Of a stretch of DNA of 64,000 nucleotides, positions 18,371-27,268 are shown in pieces (position 1 is the stretch's first letter; each line of letters begins with the position of its first letter). Source of the stretch: Ignavibacteriota bacterium. GTDB taxonomy: Bacteria > Bacteroidota > Ignavibacteria > UBA10030 > BY39. The stretch is taken from assembly GCA_003327435.1 (NCBI GenBank), contig QOQV01000001.1:335917-399916 (forward strand), in the 5' to 3' direction. A program made the translations under genes and the position numbers. The notes below the pieces were generated by a model that saw only the letters and a program-made list of their open reading frames with translations, did no database searches and had not been told where the DNA came from.

Positions 18371-18532
18371 TCAATTAATTCCAATTAAAAACCCTAACAA
18401 ACCAAAATATATCGTGCTAATTTTTGGATTACATAAAATAGGACAAGAATTACCGAGCTTATGAAAAAATCTTCCAATAAAAAAACCAGTTACTCCACCC
18501 AATACTGCACCTAAAATGCCATACAAAATCAT
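18371..18532 (-). CDS. Second DUF6132-like membrane microprotein
   Basis: This short gene encodes 53 residues: two hydrophobic helices around NSCPILCNPKISTIY. The core closely parallels TCPISSNPVISTIY of the microprotein at 17256-17441. Its ATG overlaps the ccdA stop codon (ATGA), and the OsmC start lies 11 bp after its own stop, so it is embedded in the operon. Overlap, shared motif and two-helix layout support a real gene. It differs by an extra Cys (CPILC). Confidence 0.75.
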   Translation of the reverse strand: MILYGILGAVLGGVTGFFIGRFFHKLGNSCPILCNPKISTIYFGLLGFLIGIN

Positions 18533-19260
18533 CCTATTTCTCCTAAAAACGGGAATAATCGTATCAAATAATTTGCAATAATTGTTAATGAATCTGTTAC
18601 CATTAATATACCAACAGCAATTAATAAAACACCGCTTACTATTTCGACAATTCTGAAATATCTTTTAACTTTATCGAACAAAGTAAAAAACGCATTTAAG
18701 GAAACAGCAGTTATCAAAAACGGAATACCTAATCCGAGTGAGTAGACACTCAAAAGTAGAATACCCTGGTATACTGTTTCCTGCTGACTTGCAATTGCCA
18801 GGATACCAGCGAGTATTGGACCTATGCATGGAGTCCAACCAAATGCAAAAGCCAGTCCAACTAAAAATGAACCAAATATACCAAAAGATTTTTTCTGCGT
18901 ATGAATTCTTTTTTCATAGTTTAAAAAATTCAATTTTATCAAACCAGTTAAATGTATTCCTAAAAGGACAATAAAGATACCTGCAATTTTTCCAGCTATT
19001 GCAAGATTTGATAGTAAGAACTGTCCAATTATTGTAGCAGAAGCACCTAATAATGTGAATATTACTGAAAAACCAAGTACAAAAAATATAGAGTTATACA
19101 GGACTTTCTTTAAATTCTCTTTTCTATCACCTTTTTGCATTTGTTCAAGCGATAACCCTGAAATAAACGAAAGATAACCAGGAATAATAGGTAAAACGCA
19201 TGGAGAAATGAATGATAGTATTCCAAATAAAAATGCTGTAAATATGCTAATGGATTCCAT
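18529..19260 (-). CDS. ccdA: CcdA/DsbD-type membrane thiol electron transporter
   Basis: This 243-residue protein has six transmembrane helices and the paired Cys motifs of CcdA: SPCVLPIIPGYLSF in helix 1 and WTPCIGPIL in helix 4. CcdA passes electrons from cytoplasmic thioredoxin to periplasmic thiol proteins, including those that keep apocytochrome CXXCH reduced. It stands 12 bp after a TlpA-like gene, its likely partner, and near a cytoplasmic trxA, its likely donor. Confidence 0.92.
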   Translation of the reverse strand: MESISIFTAFLFGILSFISPCVLPIIPGYLSFISGLSLEQMQKGDRKENLKKVLYNSIFFVLGFSVIFTLLGASATIIGQFLLSNLAIAGKIAGIFIVLLGIHLTGLIKLNFLNYEKRIHTQKKSFGIFGSFLVGLAFAFGWTPCIGPILAGILAIASQQETVYQGILLLSVYSLGLGIPFLITAVSLNAFFTLFDKVKRYFRIVEIVSGVLLIAVGILMVTDSLTIIANYLIRLFPFLGEIG

Positions 19261-19272
19261 AGTAAAGGCAGC

Positions 19273-19737
19273 TTATTTTAATTCTTTTAAAATATCTTTT
19301 TCAAAAATTTCTCTGGTACGATACCCGTCATATCTCTGTTTGATTTTTCCATCTTTGCCTATTAAAAATGAAGTTGGAATTCCTCGTATGTTACCATATT
19401 TCCTGACAACCTCTTGATCCCCAATTAAAATTGGATAATTAATTTTATAAGCACTTTTAAAATCAACTACGCTTTTTATATCATCAAGTGCAATACCCAA
19501 AATAACAAAATCTTCCTTTTGATACTTTTTATATAGGTCAATAAAATCCGGTATCTCTCGCTTGCAAGGTGGACACCAGGTCGCCCAAAAATTAATTAAT
19601 ATTACCTTACCCTGATATTCACTAGATTTCACAACTTTGCCATTTAAATCCTTTAGTTCGAAATATGGCATATTGTTACTATAAGAAGCATTGAAACCTA
19701 TAAGTAAAATAATTAATATTAAAAATATTTTCTTCAT
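19273..19737 (-). CDS. TlpA/ResA-like thiol-disulfide oxidoreductase
   Basis: This 154-residue periplasmic protein has a signal peptide (about 1-20) and a thioredoxin fold with active site WATWCPPCKREIP and cis-Pro RGIPTSFLI, typical of the TlpA/ResA/CcmG group. It probably receives electrons from the neighbouring CcdA and reduces cytochrome c apoprotein or other exported thiols. Confidence 0.9.
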   Translation of the reverse strand: MKKIFLILIILLIGFNASYSNNMPYFELKDLNGKVVKSSEYQGKVILINFWATWCPPCKREIPDFIDLYKKYQKEDFVILGIALDDIKSVVDFKSAYKINYPILIGDQEVVRKYGNIRGIPTSFLIGKDGKIKQRYDGYRTREIFEKDILKELK

Positions 19738-19746
19738 AGTTGTATT

Positions 19747-20412
19747 TTAATTATGATTATGATTTGAATGGTCTAAAGCATGCAAAACTTCTTCGACATA
19801 TAAATTTTCAGGTAGTGCACCTTCAAAAAAGTGATTTTCATTAATAACAACTCTCGGTACACCACGAACATTGTATTTGTACGCTAATTGAGGAAACTCT
19901 GTTGCTTCAACCATATCTGCTCGTATATTTTTATTTAATATTGCAAGCGCATGCCCCATTAAAACCGCAGATGGACAATATGGACAGGTTGGAGTTACAA
20001 ATACCTGAATGTGTACAGGCTCATTGATTGTTTTTACTTTTTCAATAACATCCTGACTTAATTGTGTATCACCTGTTGATATCATTTCGATTGATTCAAG
20101 TAGTGAAGAAAATTCATAGCCTGCAGGAATACCATAGTATCGTATACCGTAATCAATCTCTTCTCCCATAACTACTATCCCGGGTACTTTATCAATTCCA
20201 TATTTATCCGCAACTTCTTTATCATTAACGAAATTATATGTTTCTAGGTTGATTTTATCAGACAGTTCAGCTAATTCCTTAAGCAATTGTCCAGTTTCAC
20301 GGCAATATTGGCATTCCAATTCTTGAGTAAAGAACAGAATTTTAACATTTCCCTTAAGATTTTCGAATCTTTTTATGATTTCCTGTTTATCTTTTTCTTT
20401 TAAAAAATTCAT
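19747..20412 (-). CDS. PDO-type protein disulfide oxidoreductase (double thioredoxin fold)
   Basis: This 221-residue cytoplasmic protein has two thioredoxin folds with active sites CQYC (residues about 34-37) and CPYC (about 144-147), plus cis-Pro segments DKVPGIVV and RGVPRVVI. This matches the PDO/glutaredoxin-like family best known from thermophiles and anaerobes, where it acts as a thiol-disulfide shuttle. It is 9 bp upstream of the tlpA-like gene. Confidence 0.88.
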   Translation of the reverse strand: MNFLKEKDKQEIIKRFENLKGNVKILFFTQELECQYCRETGQLLKELAELSDKINLETYNFVNDKEVADKYGIDKVPGIVVMGEEIDYGIRYYGIPAGYEFSSLLESIEMISTGDTQLSQDVIEKVKTINEPVHIQVFVTPTCPYCPSAVLMGHALAILNKNIRADMVEATEFPQLAYKYNVRGVPRVVINENHFFEGALPENLYVEEVLHALDHSNHNHN

Positions 20413-20462
20413 TTTATTCCTTTTAATTTAATTTAATAATAATTGTTAATATAGACAAGCTC

Positions 20463-20936
20463 TTATTTTATTTCAATGTTTTTATTTTTCTCATTCGAAT
20501 TTTTTTTAAAAATTATAGTAAGTATTCCATTTTTTAATTCGCTTTCGATATTATTTAGCGAACAATATGAAGGTAGTTTTATTTTCCTTAAAAATGTACC
20601 ATAATTGCCTTCGCAACAATAATATTTATGTGAATCATCCTTCTCTATCCTTCTTTCACCCTGAATCCACAGTTCGTAATTGTGAATTGTTAAAGACACA
20701 TCCTGTTTCTCCACACCAGGTAATTCGACTTTAATAATAAAGGACTCAGGGCTATCAACTAAATCCACAAGCGGTAACCAGTCTGAATTAATTGTGTCTC
20801 TATACTGATCAGGTGAACTATATTCTGGCAAGTCCGGATAGAGACGGTGCAGAAGTGCCTGAGCAGGAGAATAATACCACCTGCGTTGAATCGGAATTTT
20901 ACTGGAATCACCATTTTTTCTAAAAAAGTAGCTCAT
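20463..20936 (-). CDS. Hsp20/alpha-crystallin small heat shock protein
   Basis: The gene encodes about 157 residues from ATG 20936, which has an ACGGAGC ribosome binding site. An upstream start at 20969 would overlap trxA. The alpha-crystallin domain is visible: ESFIIKVELPGVEKQDVSLTI, then RKIKLPSYCSLNNIES and NGILTIIFKK. It is an ATP-independent holdase. Its place inside a redox operon suggests induction together with thiol stress. Confidence 0.9.
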   Translation of the reverse strand: MSYFFRKNGDSSKIPIQRRWYYSPAQALLHRLYPDLPEYSSPDQYRDTINSDWLPLVDLVDSPESFIIKVELPGVEKQDVSLTIHNYELWIQGERRIEKDDSHKYYCCEGNYGTFLRKIKLPSYCSLNNIESELKNGILTIIFKKNSNEKNKNIEIK

Positions 20937-20949
20937 AATCAGCTCCGTT

Positions 20950-21300
20950 TTAATTAAATTTTGAAGCAAACTTTGATAAAATAGATTTAATCTTATCGTT
21001 CAAAACCTGCTTTGGAACTGCTCCTACAACACCATCTACAACTTCGCCACCTACAAATATTGCGAGAGTTGGTATACTCATAATACCATATTTTGTTGCT
21101 GTCTCAAAATTTTCATCAGTGTTCAACTTTGCAACTTTAAGTTTACCAGAAAATTCATTTGCCAGTTGCTCTACGACTGGAGCTATCATTCTACATGGAG
21201 CGCACCAGGGCGCCCAAAAATCAACTAATACCGGCAAATCTGATTCCAGAACTTCGGCTTTAAAATTTTGATCAGTTACATTTATAATATTTTTATCCAT
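20950..21300 (-). CDS. trxA: Thioredoxin
   Basis: This 116-residue classical thioredoxin has active site [10 protein letters not shown] and cis-Pro [12 protein letters not shown] 21300 ([10 protein letters not shown]) is chosen because AAGGAACAG precedes it. An open frame extends to 21360 but only overlaps the DUF2892 gene. The active site CAPC differs from the common CGPC. Confidence 0.93.
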   Translation of the reverse strand: MDKNIINVTDQNFKAEVLESDLPVLVDFWAPWCAPCRMIAPVVEQLANEFSGKLKVAKLNTDENFETATKYGIMSIPTLAIFVGGEVVDGVVGAVPKQVLNDKIKSILSKFASKFN

Positions 21301-21493
21301 TTTTCTGTTCCTTTTTAATTGTAGATATTTTAAATGGTATATATGCTGGGCAAACACCAACTATTGCAGTTAATATCGGGATGATTCCAAGTAAACCCCA
21401 TGGTGTTTGTGGTCCAAAGAAGTATAAGCTTAATAAGATTAAACCAATGATTATACGCAATATTTTGTCTGTTGTACCTATATTTTTAGTCAT
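21293..21493 (-). CDS. DUF2892 (YgaP-like transmembrane) protein
   Basis: This 66-residue protein has two transmembrane helices and the family pattern [17 protein letters not shown] ... [19 protein letters not shown]. The motif GVCPAY with one Cys is typical. DUF2892 domains are often linked to rhodanese or other sulfur-handling proteins. It overlaps the trxA start by 8 bp and is the first gene of the redox cluster. Confidence 0.88.
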   Translation of the reverse strand: MTKNIGTTDKILRIIIGLILLSLYFFGPQTPWGLLGIIPILTAIVGVCPAYIPFKISTIKKEQKNG

Positions 21494-21614
21494 TTTTGAT
21501 TTCCTTTATATTATTTAATTGTTCTTTCACCAATATGATGCAAAAAGCAGAAAAAGGATTCAACATTAAAGTATTGGCGGGTCAGATTTTTATATGTGAA
21601 AATTATTAAAAATT

Positions 21615-22241
21615 TTACAATTTAACACTCACAATCAATCCATCCCGAATGGGCACAATCGTGTTAAAAAGTTCTCTGGAAGCATACGCCATCCGTGTAT
21701 AAGTTAATACTCCTGCTGCTGAAGCATCGGGATTTTTCTCTAAAATTTTACCATTGCAGAAAGCATTATCACTGATAAGCAGCCCACCCTTTTTTAATCG
21801 TGGTAACGCTTTCCGTAAAACTTTAGGGTAAATTTCTTTATTGACATCATTGAAGATGATATCAAATTCTCCTTCCAAGATATTAAAAACAGAAAGCGCA
21901 TCCGACACATGGAACTGCATTCTGTTAGAGATTCTTCCCTTTTTAAAATATTCACGGGCTTTATCAGCATACTCTGGATTTGAATCGGTACATAAAACGA
22001 TTCCATCCTTTCCAACAGCTTTTGCAAACCAATAAGCTGAATAACCAAACCCAGAACCCAATTCTAAAATTCTTTTCGCATTCACTGCAAGAGTTATCAC
22101 ATATAAAAACCTGCCTACAAGTGGTCCAACAATCGGGAAATTGTTCTTTTCTGCATATTTTTCCATTTCTGTTAGCACGGCATCACGATCCGGGATCACG
22201 TCATAAAGATATGATTCAATATTTGGGTCTAAAATATTCAT
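21615..22241 (-). CDS. Class I SAM-dependent O-methyltransferase
   Basis: This 208-residue protein belongs to the catechol O-methyltransferase-like family (Methyltransf_3). The SAM motif is ILELGSGFGYSAYWFAKA, followed by VLCTDSNPEYADKAREYF and the metal-site region FDIIFNDVNKEIYP. The substrate is unknown. It is separated from the redox cluster by 121 bp and is divergent from the hydrogenase operon. Confidence 0.85.
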   Translation of the reverse strand: MNILDPNIESYLYDVIPDRDAVLTEMEKYAEKNNFPIVGPLVGRFLYVITLAVNAKRILELGSGFGYSAYWFAKAVGKDGIVLCTDSNPEYADKAREYFKKGRISNRMQFHVSDALSVFNILEGEFDIIFNDVNKEIYPKVLRKALPRLKKGGLLISDNAFCNGKILEKNPDASAAGVLTYTRMAYASRELFNTIVPIRDGLIVSVKL

Positions 22242-22398
22242 ATTGCATTTTCCTTTTATTATATGATAAAATAAAAAAGAATGGTTAAAAAGTCAACGCC
22301 CTTATCATTTTTGAGAATAATAAAAATAATATTTTTATAATTCAAATGACTAATGCCAAAAATTTATATTTTAAAGAGAAAATTCGCATATATCTATA

Positions 22399-22414
22399 TG
22401 GCACAAATATTGAG
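22399..22414 (+). promoter_or_regulatory. Candidate sigma-54-like promoter for the hydrogenase operon
   Basis: TGGCACAAATATTGAG matches the -24 element TGGCAC exactly and has TTGA where TTGC is usual; GG and GA are spaced by 10 bases. It ends 43 bp before the first hydrogenase ATG. It is nearly identical to the motif before ccmF (5042-5057), which supports a shared regulator or sigma factor. Confidence 0.35.
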
Positions 22415-22457
22415 TATAATATCGTTGAAATTCAAACAAATATCTGGACTAATTTAA

Positions 22458-23480
22458 ATGAAAATATTAAAATTACCAAAGGCAAATTTTCAAAAATTTC
22501 TATTAAGTCTAAAAAATTACGGTGAAGTTCACATTCCCAAAAAGAAAAGCGAAGAAAGCTATGTATTTGCCCCCATGGAAGATCCATCAGAAGTTGCATT
22601 AGAATATTTACGGACAATAATTCCACCAAAAAAATATTTCTTTAAACCAAAAGAAAGCATCTTTCATTACGGTGATGGAAACCATTTTAACGAACATATT
22701 GAAGATATTGATAAAAAAATAGTACTTTTTGGGCTTCATCCTTGCGATATTCATGGTTTAAAAATATTAGACATTGTTTTTGGGACCGGTTATATCGACA
22801 AATATTATTTTGCTCGGCGAAGAAATGTATTAATAATAGGATTAAGTTGTATGCCTGACGAAAGATGTTTTTGTCGCTCTATGGGTACGGATGCAACTGA
22901 AGATGGCTTTGATTTATTCTTATCAGAATTAAAAAATTCATACCTCGTAACTGTTGGATCAAGCCAAGGAGATGACATCACAAACGATTTAAAGGATCTC
23001 TTAGGTGAAATAACCAAAAAAGATACAAACGAATATCTCAAAATCAGAAATGAGAGGAAGAAACGTTTTAAATTGCAATTAGATATATCCGATTTACCAT
23101 ATATTCTGGAACTGCAGAGAGAAAGTGAAGTATGGGACGATTTAGGTAAAAAATGCCTCTGCTGTGGCAGTTGTTCAATGGTATGCCCAACTTGTTCATG
23201 TTTTAATGTTTACGATAATCTAAGTTTGGATACGAAAAAAGGTGAGCGAATACGACAATGGGATTCATGCTTATTTAAGGATTATGCTGTAGTTGCAGGT
23301 GGACATAATTTCAGAGCAAATAGAGCTGATAGAGTTCGTAATAGATATTATCACAAACAACACGGATTTGTAACCCAATTTGGAAAACCAAGTTGCACAG
23401 GCTGTGGCAGATGTATACAGTATTGCCCAACACAAATCCATGTTGTCGAAGTTTTCAATAAAATCAGAGGAGAAGAATAA
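22458..23480 (+). CDS. hydB: Group 3b [NiFe]-hydrogenase beta subunit (4Fe-4S ferredoxin-like)
   Basis: This 340-residue protein resembles HydB/SydB of sulfhydrogenases and anaerobic sulfite reductase subunit A. It has two 4Fe-4S motifs: CLCCGSCSMVCPTC at about 232 and CTGCGRCIQYCP at about 313, plus extra cysteines near 130 (CMPDERCFC). It carries electrons between the flavin subunit and the hydrogenase core. Its TAA stop overlaps the next ATG (TAATG). It is first in the order beta-gamma-delta-alpha, the same as in Pyrococcus sulfhydrogenase operons. Confidence 0.87.
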   Translation: MKILKLPKANFQKFLLSLKNYGEVHIPKKKSEESYVFAPMEDPSEVALEYLRTIIPPKKYFFKPKESIFHYGDGNHFNEHIEDIDKKIVLFGLHPCDIHGLKILDIVFGTGYIDKYYFARRRNVLIIGLSCMPDERCFCRSMGTDATEDGFDLFLSELKNSYLVTVGSSQGDDITNDLKDLLGEITKKDTNEYLKIRNERKKRFKLQLDISDLPYILELQRESEVWDDLGKKCLCCGSCSMVCPTCSCFNVYDNLSLDTKKGERIRQWDSCLFKDYAVVAGGHNFRANRADRVRNRYYHKQHGFVTQFGKPSCTGCGRCIQYCPTQIHVVEVFNKIRGEE

Positions 23481-24376
23481 TGACACCACAACACACATTA
23501 TTAGATTACTCATCAAAAGCAAGAGTGCAGAATGTAATGCTTCCACAACTGGCTCGATTGGTTAGAGTGATACCAATGGTGCAGGATAATTATTTATTTT
23601 TATTTCGATTTGAAGATCCACATTTGAACGAAACATTTGTTTATAAACCTGGTCAGTTTGTCGAACTTACCATAATCGGAACTGGCGAGGCACCAATATC
23701 TATAAGTTCCACCCCAACAAGAAAAGGTGTGCTTGAAATGTGCGTTCGAAGGATGGGGCGAGTAACAAACGCACTTTATAATTTACCTGAAAATTCTTTT
23801 GTCGGCATTAGAGGACCATACGGCAATGGATATCCAGTCGAAGATATGAAAGGCCATGATGTATTGATAGTTGCTGGAGGCCTTGGAATGGCACCACTTC
23901 GTTCACTTTTAAATTATATTCTGGACAATAGAAACCAGTTTGGAAGATTGATTCTAATGTACGGTACCAAAACACCAGACGATGTACTTTTCAGAGATGA
24001 GTTAGAGTCATTAACACGCAGAGGTGACCTTGAATGTTTATTAGCGGTTGAACAAGCTTACCAATATCCGGGTGCGCACCCCTGGCGTGGGAAAATTGGT
24101 CTGGTAACAGATTTATTCCAGTATGCAAAAAATATTGATGTACCTAACACAATTGCAGCCATTTGTGGTCCACCTATATTTTATAAATTTGTTCTTGAAA
24201 AACTGCTAAAGATGAATTTTTCTAAAGACCATATACTTATGTCGCTTGAGAGAAGAATGGAATGTGGCGTAGGTAAATGTGGACATTGTGCGATCGGATA
24301 TAAATACACCTGCATCGACGGACCAATATTTACATATTGGGATGTAATAAATATGCCTGAATTAATCGAATTCTAA
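23480..24376 (+). CDS. hydG: Group 3b hydrogenase gamma subunit (FAD/NAD(P)H and 2Fe-2S)
   Basis: This 298-residue diaphorase-type subunit has an FAD-binding barrel (APISISSTP), a nucleotide-binding fold (DVLIVAGGLGMAPLRSLL), a CGPP motif near 234, and a C-terminal 2Fe-2S site (CGVGKCGHCAIGYKYTC, about 261-277). It is homologous to dihydroorotate dehydrogenase electron transfer subunits. It should exchange electrons with NAD(P)H. A 10-bp gap with AAGGAG separates it from the small subunit gene. Confidence 0.9.
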   Translation: MTPQHTLLDYSSKARVQNVMLPQLARLVRVIPMVQDNYLFLFRFEDPHLNETFVYKPGQFVELTIIGTGEAPISISSTPTRKGVLEMCVRRMGRVTNALYNLPENSFVGIRGPYGNGYPVEDMKGHDVLIVAGGLGMAPLRSLLNYILDNRNQFGRLILMYGTKTPDDVLFRDELESLTRRGDLECLLAVEQAYQYPGAHPWRGKIGLVTDLFQYAKNIDVPNTIAAICGPPIFYKFVLEKLLKMNFSKDHILMSLERRMECGVGKCGHCAIGYKYTCIDGPIFTYWDVINMPELIEF

Positions 24377-24386
24377 GGAGAAAAAT

Positions 24387-25160
24387 ATGACGAAGAAACC
24401 AAAAATTGGAATATTTGGACTTACTTCTTGCGCTGGTGACCAGCTTGCGATATTAAATTGTGAAGATGAATTATTAACAATTGCAGATGCATTTGATATT
24501 CTTGATTGGGAAATGGCTAAAACAAACAATGATAAAGTAACAGAATTAGATATAGCATTTGTTGAAGGTGTGGTGGCTCAAACACGAGATCTGGAAGCTC
24601 TGCAGGCAATTAGAAAAAGGTCGAAACTCCTTGTTGCAATCGGAACCTGTGCTGTATGGGGTGGTGTAGCAGCAATGAAGAATCAAATTCCAAGAGAAAT
24701 TCTGAAGAAAGAAGTTTATGGAGAAGAAATAAATGTTGTTGATTCTGTGGAAGCTCTACCGGTACGCTCTTTTGTGAAAACAGATATCTTATTACCTGGA
24801 TGTCCAATTGAAAAAGAACAATTTCTACAAATAGCAGCCTCACTACTACACGGTGATTTACCCGAACTGCTAAATTTCTCAGTTTGCAGTGAATGTAAAA
24901 TGCGTGAAAACGCCTGCTTGGTAGTTGAAAAAGGTGAAATTTGTTGTGGTGCTTTAACTGTTTCTGGTTGCAATGCAAGATGTCCAAGTCATAATATTCC
25001 ATGTGGTGGTTGCCACGGTCCAATCGAAGAAGTACATTACGATGCTAATTACACAATGTTTGCACAAAGAGGAATCACAAAAGAAGAAATCCAGACAAAA
25101 ATGTCAAATTTTGCGGCACCAGCCTGGATGGGGCAAAAACTTTTATCAGAAATTAAATAA
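24387..25160 (+). CDS. hydD: Group 3b [NiFe]-hydrogenase small (delta) subunit
   Basis: This 257-residue small subunit lacks a Tat signal, so the enzyme is cytoplasmic. Cluster ligands are visible: TSCAGDQ at the N-terminus, GTCAVWGG, LLPGCPI, and a Cys-rich C-terminal half (CSECKMRENAC, CCGALTVSGCNARCP, CGGCHG). It relays electrons from the Ni-Fe site through three FeS clusters. Confidence 0.92.
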   Translation: MTKKPKIGIFGLTSCAGDQLAILNCEDELLTIADAFDILDWEMAKTNNDKVTELDIAFVEGVVAQTRDLEALQAIRKRSKLLVAIGTCAVWGGVAAMKNQIPREILKKEVYGEEINVVDSVEALPVRSFVKTDILLPGCPIEKEQFLQIAASLLHGDLPELLNFSVCSECKMRENACLVVEKGEICCGALTVSGCNARCPSHNIPCGGCHGPIEEVHYDANYTMFAQRGITKEEIQTKMSNFAAPAWMGQKLLSEIK

Positions 25161-25171
25161 TTGGAGTAATA

Positions 25172-26470
25172 ATGGATAAAGATAGAAAAATAGTAGTTCC
25201 ACATCTTGGCAGAGTTGAAGGACATGGCGGCATTGATGTGGAGATTGAAAAAGGTGATATTTCAAAAGTAAATATGGAAATATTCGAAGGTTCAAGATTT
25301 TATGAAGTGTTAATTATTGGTAAGAAGTACTCTGAAATATCATCAATAGTTTCTCGCGTATGCGGAATCTGTTCTGCTGGCCATACATTAACTTCACAGA
25401 TGGCAACAGAAAATGCTTTTCAGATTAAAATTACACAACGCACAGAATTTTTAAGGGGTCTGCTGTTACATGGTGAAGCTATTGAAAGTCATGCATTACA
25501 TCTTGGTTGTCTGGTACTCCCTGATTTACTTGGTTATGATGGACCTCTATCAATGGCTAAAGACTATCCAAAAGAAGTCACAATTGCACTGAATCTTAAG
25601 AAATTAGGGAACAAAATACAAGAACTTATTGGTGGAAGAGCAATTCATCCTATAAATGCAGTAGTAGGCGGCTTCGGTAAATGTCCTTCAAAAACCCAAT
25701 TAGAGCAACTAAAAATCGAGCTCCAAAAGGGATTAGAAATGTCGGATGCAATTGTAGATCTGTTCTCAAAGATAAAACTCCCCGATTTCAACTTCAAGGA
25801 AGGAATCTACTCAGCACTTCTGCCGAAAGAAGAAAGATATAGTTATCTTGGCGATTATATCTATACTTCCGACGGAATTACAAGACCGATTTCAGAATTC
25901 AGGAAAGTTTGCCACGAAAAAGTTGTTGCACATTCAACAGCTAAACAAAGTTTATATAACAACCAACCTTTTATGGTAGGTGCTCTTGCAAGAATTAATA
26001 TCAATCACAAATATCTAACAGGTAAAGCAAAGGAAGCACTTGACAAGTTATTCCCAATTTTGCCTTCGCATAATCCGCTTCATATTAATTATGCACAAGC
26101 TGTAGAGTTAGTTCATTCAATCGAACGCTCCATACAACTTATTAAATTCCTTTTTGAAATTGGTTTCGAGCATGAGGAACCAGTTCAATTTGAAGTATTT
26201 GCAAGTAAAGGTGTTGGAGCAATTGAAGTACCAAGGGGCACACTCTATCATTACTATGAATTTAACGATAAGGGTGAAGTCGTTGAAGCCGACATAATTA
26301 CTCCAACAGCACAGAACCTGGCTAATGTAGAAAAAAATATGAGAGAAGCTGTTAAAACACTAATGCAAGGACCTTTGAATACCTTACAGAGCTCTCTTGA
26401 GAATATAGCAAGAGCTTATGATCCATGTATTTCTTGTGCAACTCATTTAGTAAGAATTAAATTTAAATGA
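25172..26470 (+). CDS. hydA: Group 3b [NiFe]-hydrogenase large (alpha) catalytic subunit
   Basis: This 432-residue catalytic subunit has the L1 motif RVCGICSAGH at about 62-71 and the L2 motif DPCISCATH at about 418-426; the four Cys bind Ni-Fe. Six or seven residues follow the last His (LVRIKFK), the tail expected to be removed by the maturation protease encoded next. Both L2 cysteines are Cys, not selenocysteine. The enzyme likely reoxidises NADPH with proton reduction or takes up H2 for NADP reduction, and such enzymes can also reduce elemental sulfur or polysulfide. Confidence 0.93.
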   Translation: MDKDRKIVVPHLGRVEGHGGIDVEIEKGDISKVNMEIFEGSRFYEVLIIGKKYSEISSIVSRVCGICSAGHTLTSQMATENAFQIKITQRTEFLRGLLLHGEAIESHALHLGCLVLPDLLGYDGPLSMAKDYPKEVTIALNLKKLGNKIQELIGGRAIHPINAVVGGFGKCPSKTQLEQLKIELQKGLEMSDAIVDLFSKIKLPDFNFKEGIYSALLPKEERYSYLGDYIYTSDGITRPISEFRKVCHEKVVAHSTAKQSLYNNQPFMVGALARININHKYLTGKAKEALDKLFPILPSHNPLHINYAQAVELVHSIERSIQLIKFLFEIGFEHEEPVQFEVFASKGVGAIEVPRGTLYHYYEFNDKGEVVEADIITPTAQNLANVEKNMREAVKTLMQGPLNTLQSSLENIARAYDPCISCATHLVRIKFK

Positions 26471-26961
26471 ACAAATTTTTAAAAACTTTAATTGTAAGTG
26501 CCGGTAATACTTTGATGAGAGACGATGGCTTGGGCTTCGCAGCCTTACAAAGATTACAACAAGTGATTGTCAATGAAAATATTCAATTTTTTGATTCAGG
26601 TACTGATATATTCAAATTGATGACGATTCAGGAGGAATATGAAAAAATAATCATTCTTGATGCAATCCAATCAGGTAACGAACCAGGAACCATTTATCGA
26701 TTTCATTTAGATCAAATAGACAGTATTAACAAAAATAATTCATTACACCAGATTAAACTGACTGAAGCATTAAAATTATTAAAAGTTATTCAAAATAATT
26801 TTGCAAAATCTGAAATTATATTATATGGAATAGAACCTTTTGACATTTCATTTGGTGAAGAAATTTCACCTGTCATTCAAAATAGCATTAAATATATGGT
26901 CGATTTAATTTGCGCGGAATTAGAAAATGCACGAAGCTACAGTTGCCAGAAATATAATTGA
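26467..26961 (+). CDS. Hydrogenase maturation endopeptidase
   Basis: This 164-residue protein of the HyaD/HybD/HycI protease family has GNTLMRDDGLGFAAL with the metal-binding Asp near residue 18, and the second Asp region IIILDAIQSG. It clips the C-terminal tail of the large subunit after Ni insertion. It overlaps the alpha-subunit stop by 4 bp (ATGA) and its 3' end overlaps hypA by 35 bp. Confidence 0.88.
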   Translation: MNKFLKTLIVSAGNTLMRDDGLGFAALQRLQQVIVNENIQFFDSGTDIFKLMTIQEEYEKIIILDAIQSGNEPGTIYRFHLDQIDSINKNNSLHQIKLTEALKLLKVIQNNFAKSEIILYGIEPFDISFGEEISPVIQNSIKYMVDLICAELENARSYSCQKYN

Positions 26962-27268
26962 AGTTATAGAATCAGAAATTTCTATCGCAAATTGTAAGAA
27001 AATTTATTCTGTCAAATTGCGAATCGGGGAACTGTCAGGAATATATCCAGAATCATTAGAATATTATTTTTATGAATTAAGTAAAAACACAATACTCGAA
27101 AACGCAAAACTCTATTTTGAAAAAGCTCCTATAAAAGTTAAATGTACAGCTTGTAGTGCTGAATTTGAAATACAAAATCTTGATTATGACTGCCCAAATT
27201 GTAAAAGCAGTCAATATCACATAATTGGTGGTGATGAGTTAGAAATAATAAATATGGAGGTTGAATAA
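26927..27268 (+). CDS. hypA: Hydrogenase nickel chaperone HypA
   Basis: This 113-residue protein starts MHEATVARNIIEVIE, with the Ni-binding MHE N-terminus. The zinc site CTACSAEF ... CPNCKSS lies in the C-terminal half. It delivers Ni to the large subunit with HypB. It starts inside the protease gene and its stop overlaps the hypB ATG. Confidence 0.93.
   Translation: MHEATVARNIIEVIESEISIANCKKIYSVKLRIGELSGIYPESLEYYFYELSKNTILENAKLYFEKAPIKVKCTACSAEFEIQNLDYDCPNCKSSQYHIIGGDELEIINMEVE

Noticed and set aside
22340..22362. A further sigma-54-like motif on the minus strand (TTGGCATTAG...)
   Set aside because: The spacing from GG to the next TTG is wrong by a base and it points to the O-methyltransferase gene with no support, so I kept only the two matching motifs.
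24610..25023. A 137-codon frame on the minus strand inside the hydrogenase small subunit gene
   Set aside because: It is antisense to conserved hydrogenase coding sequence, has no ribosome binding site or recognisable domain, and its composition follows the opposite strand.
26420..26450. A selenocysteine-type [NiFeSe] hydrogenase
   Set aside because: Both positions of the L2 motif DPCISCATH are plain Cys codons.
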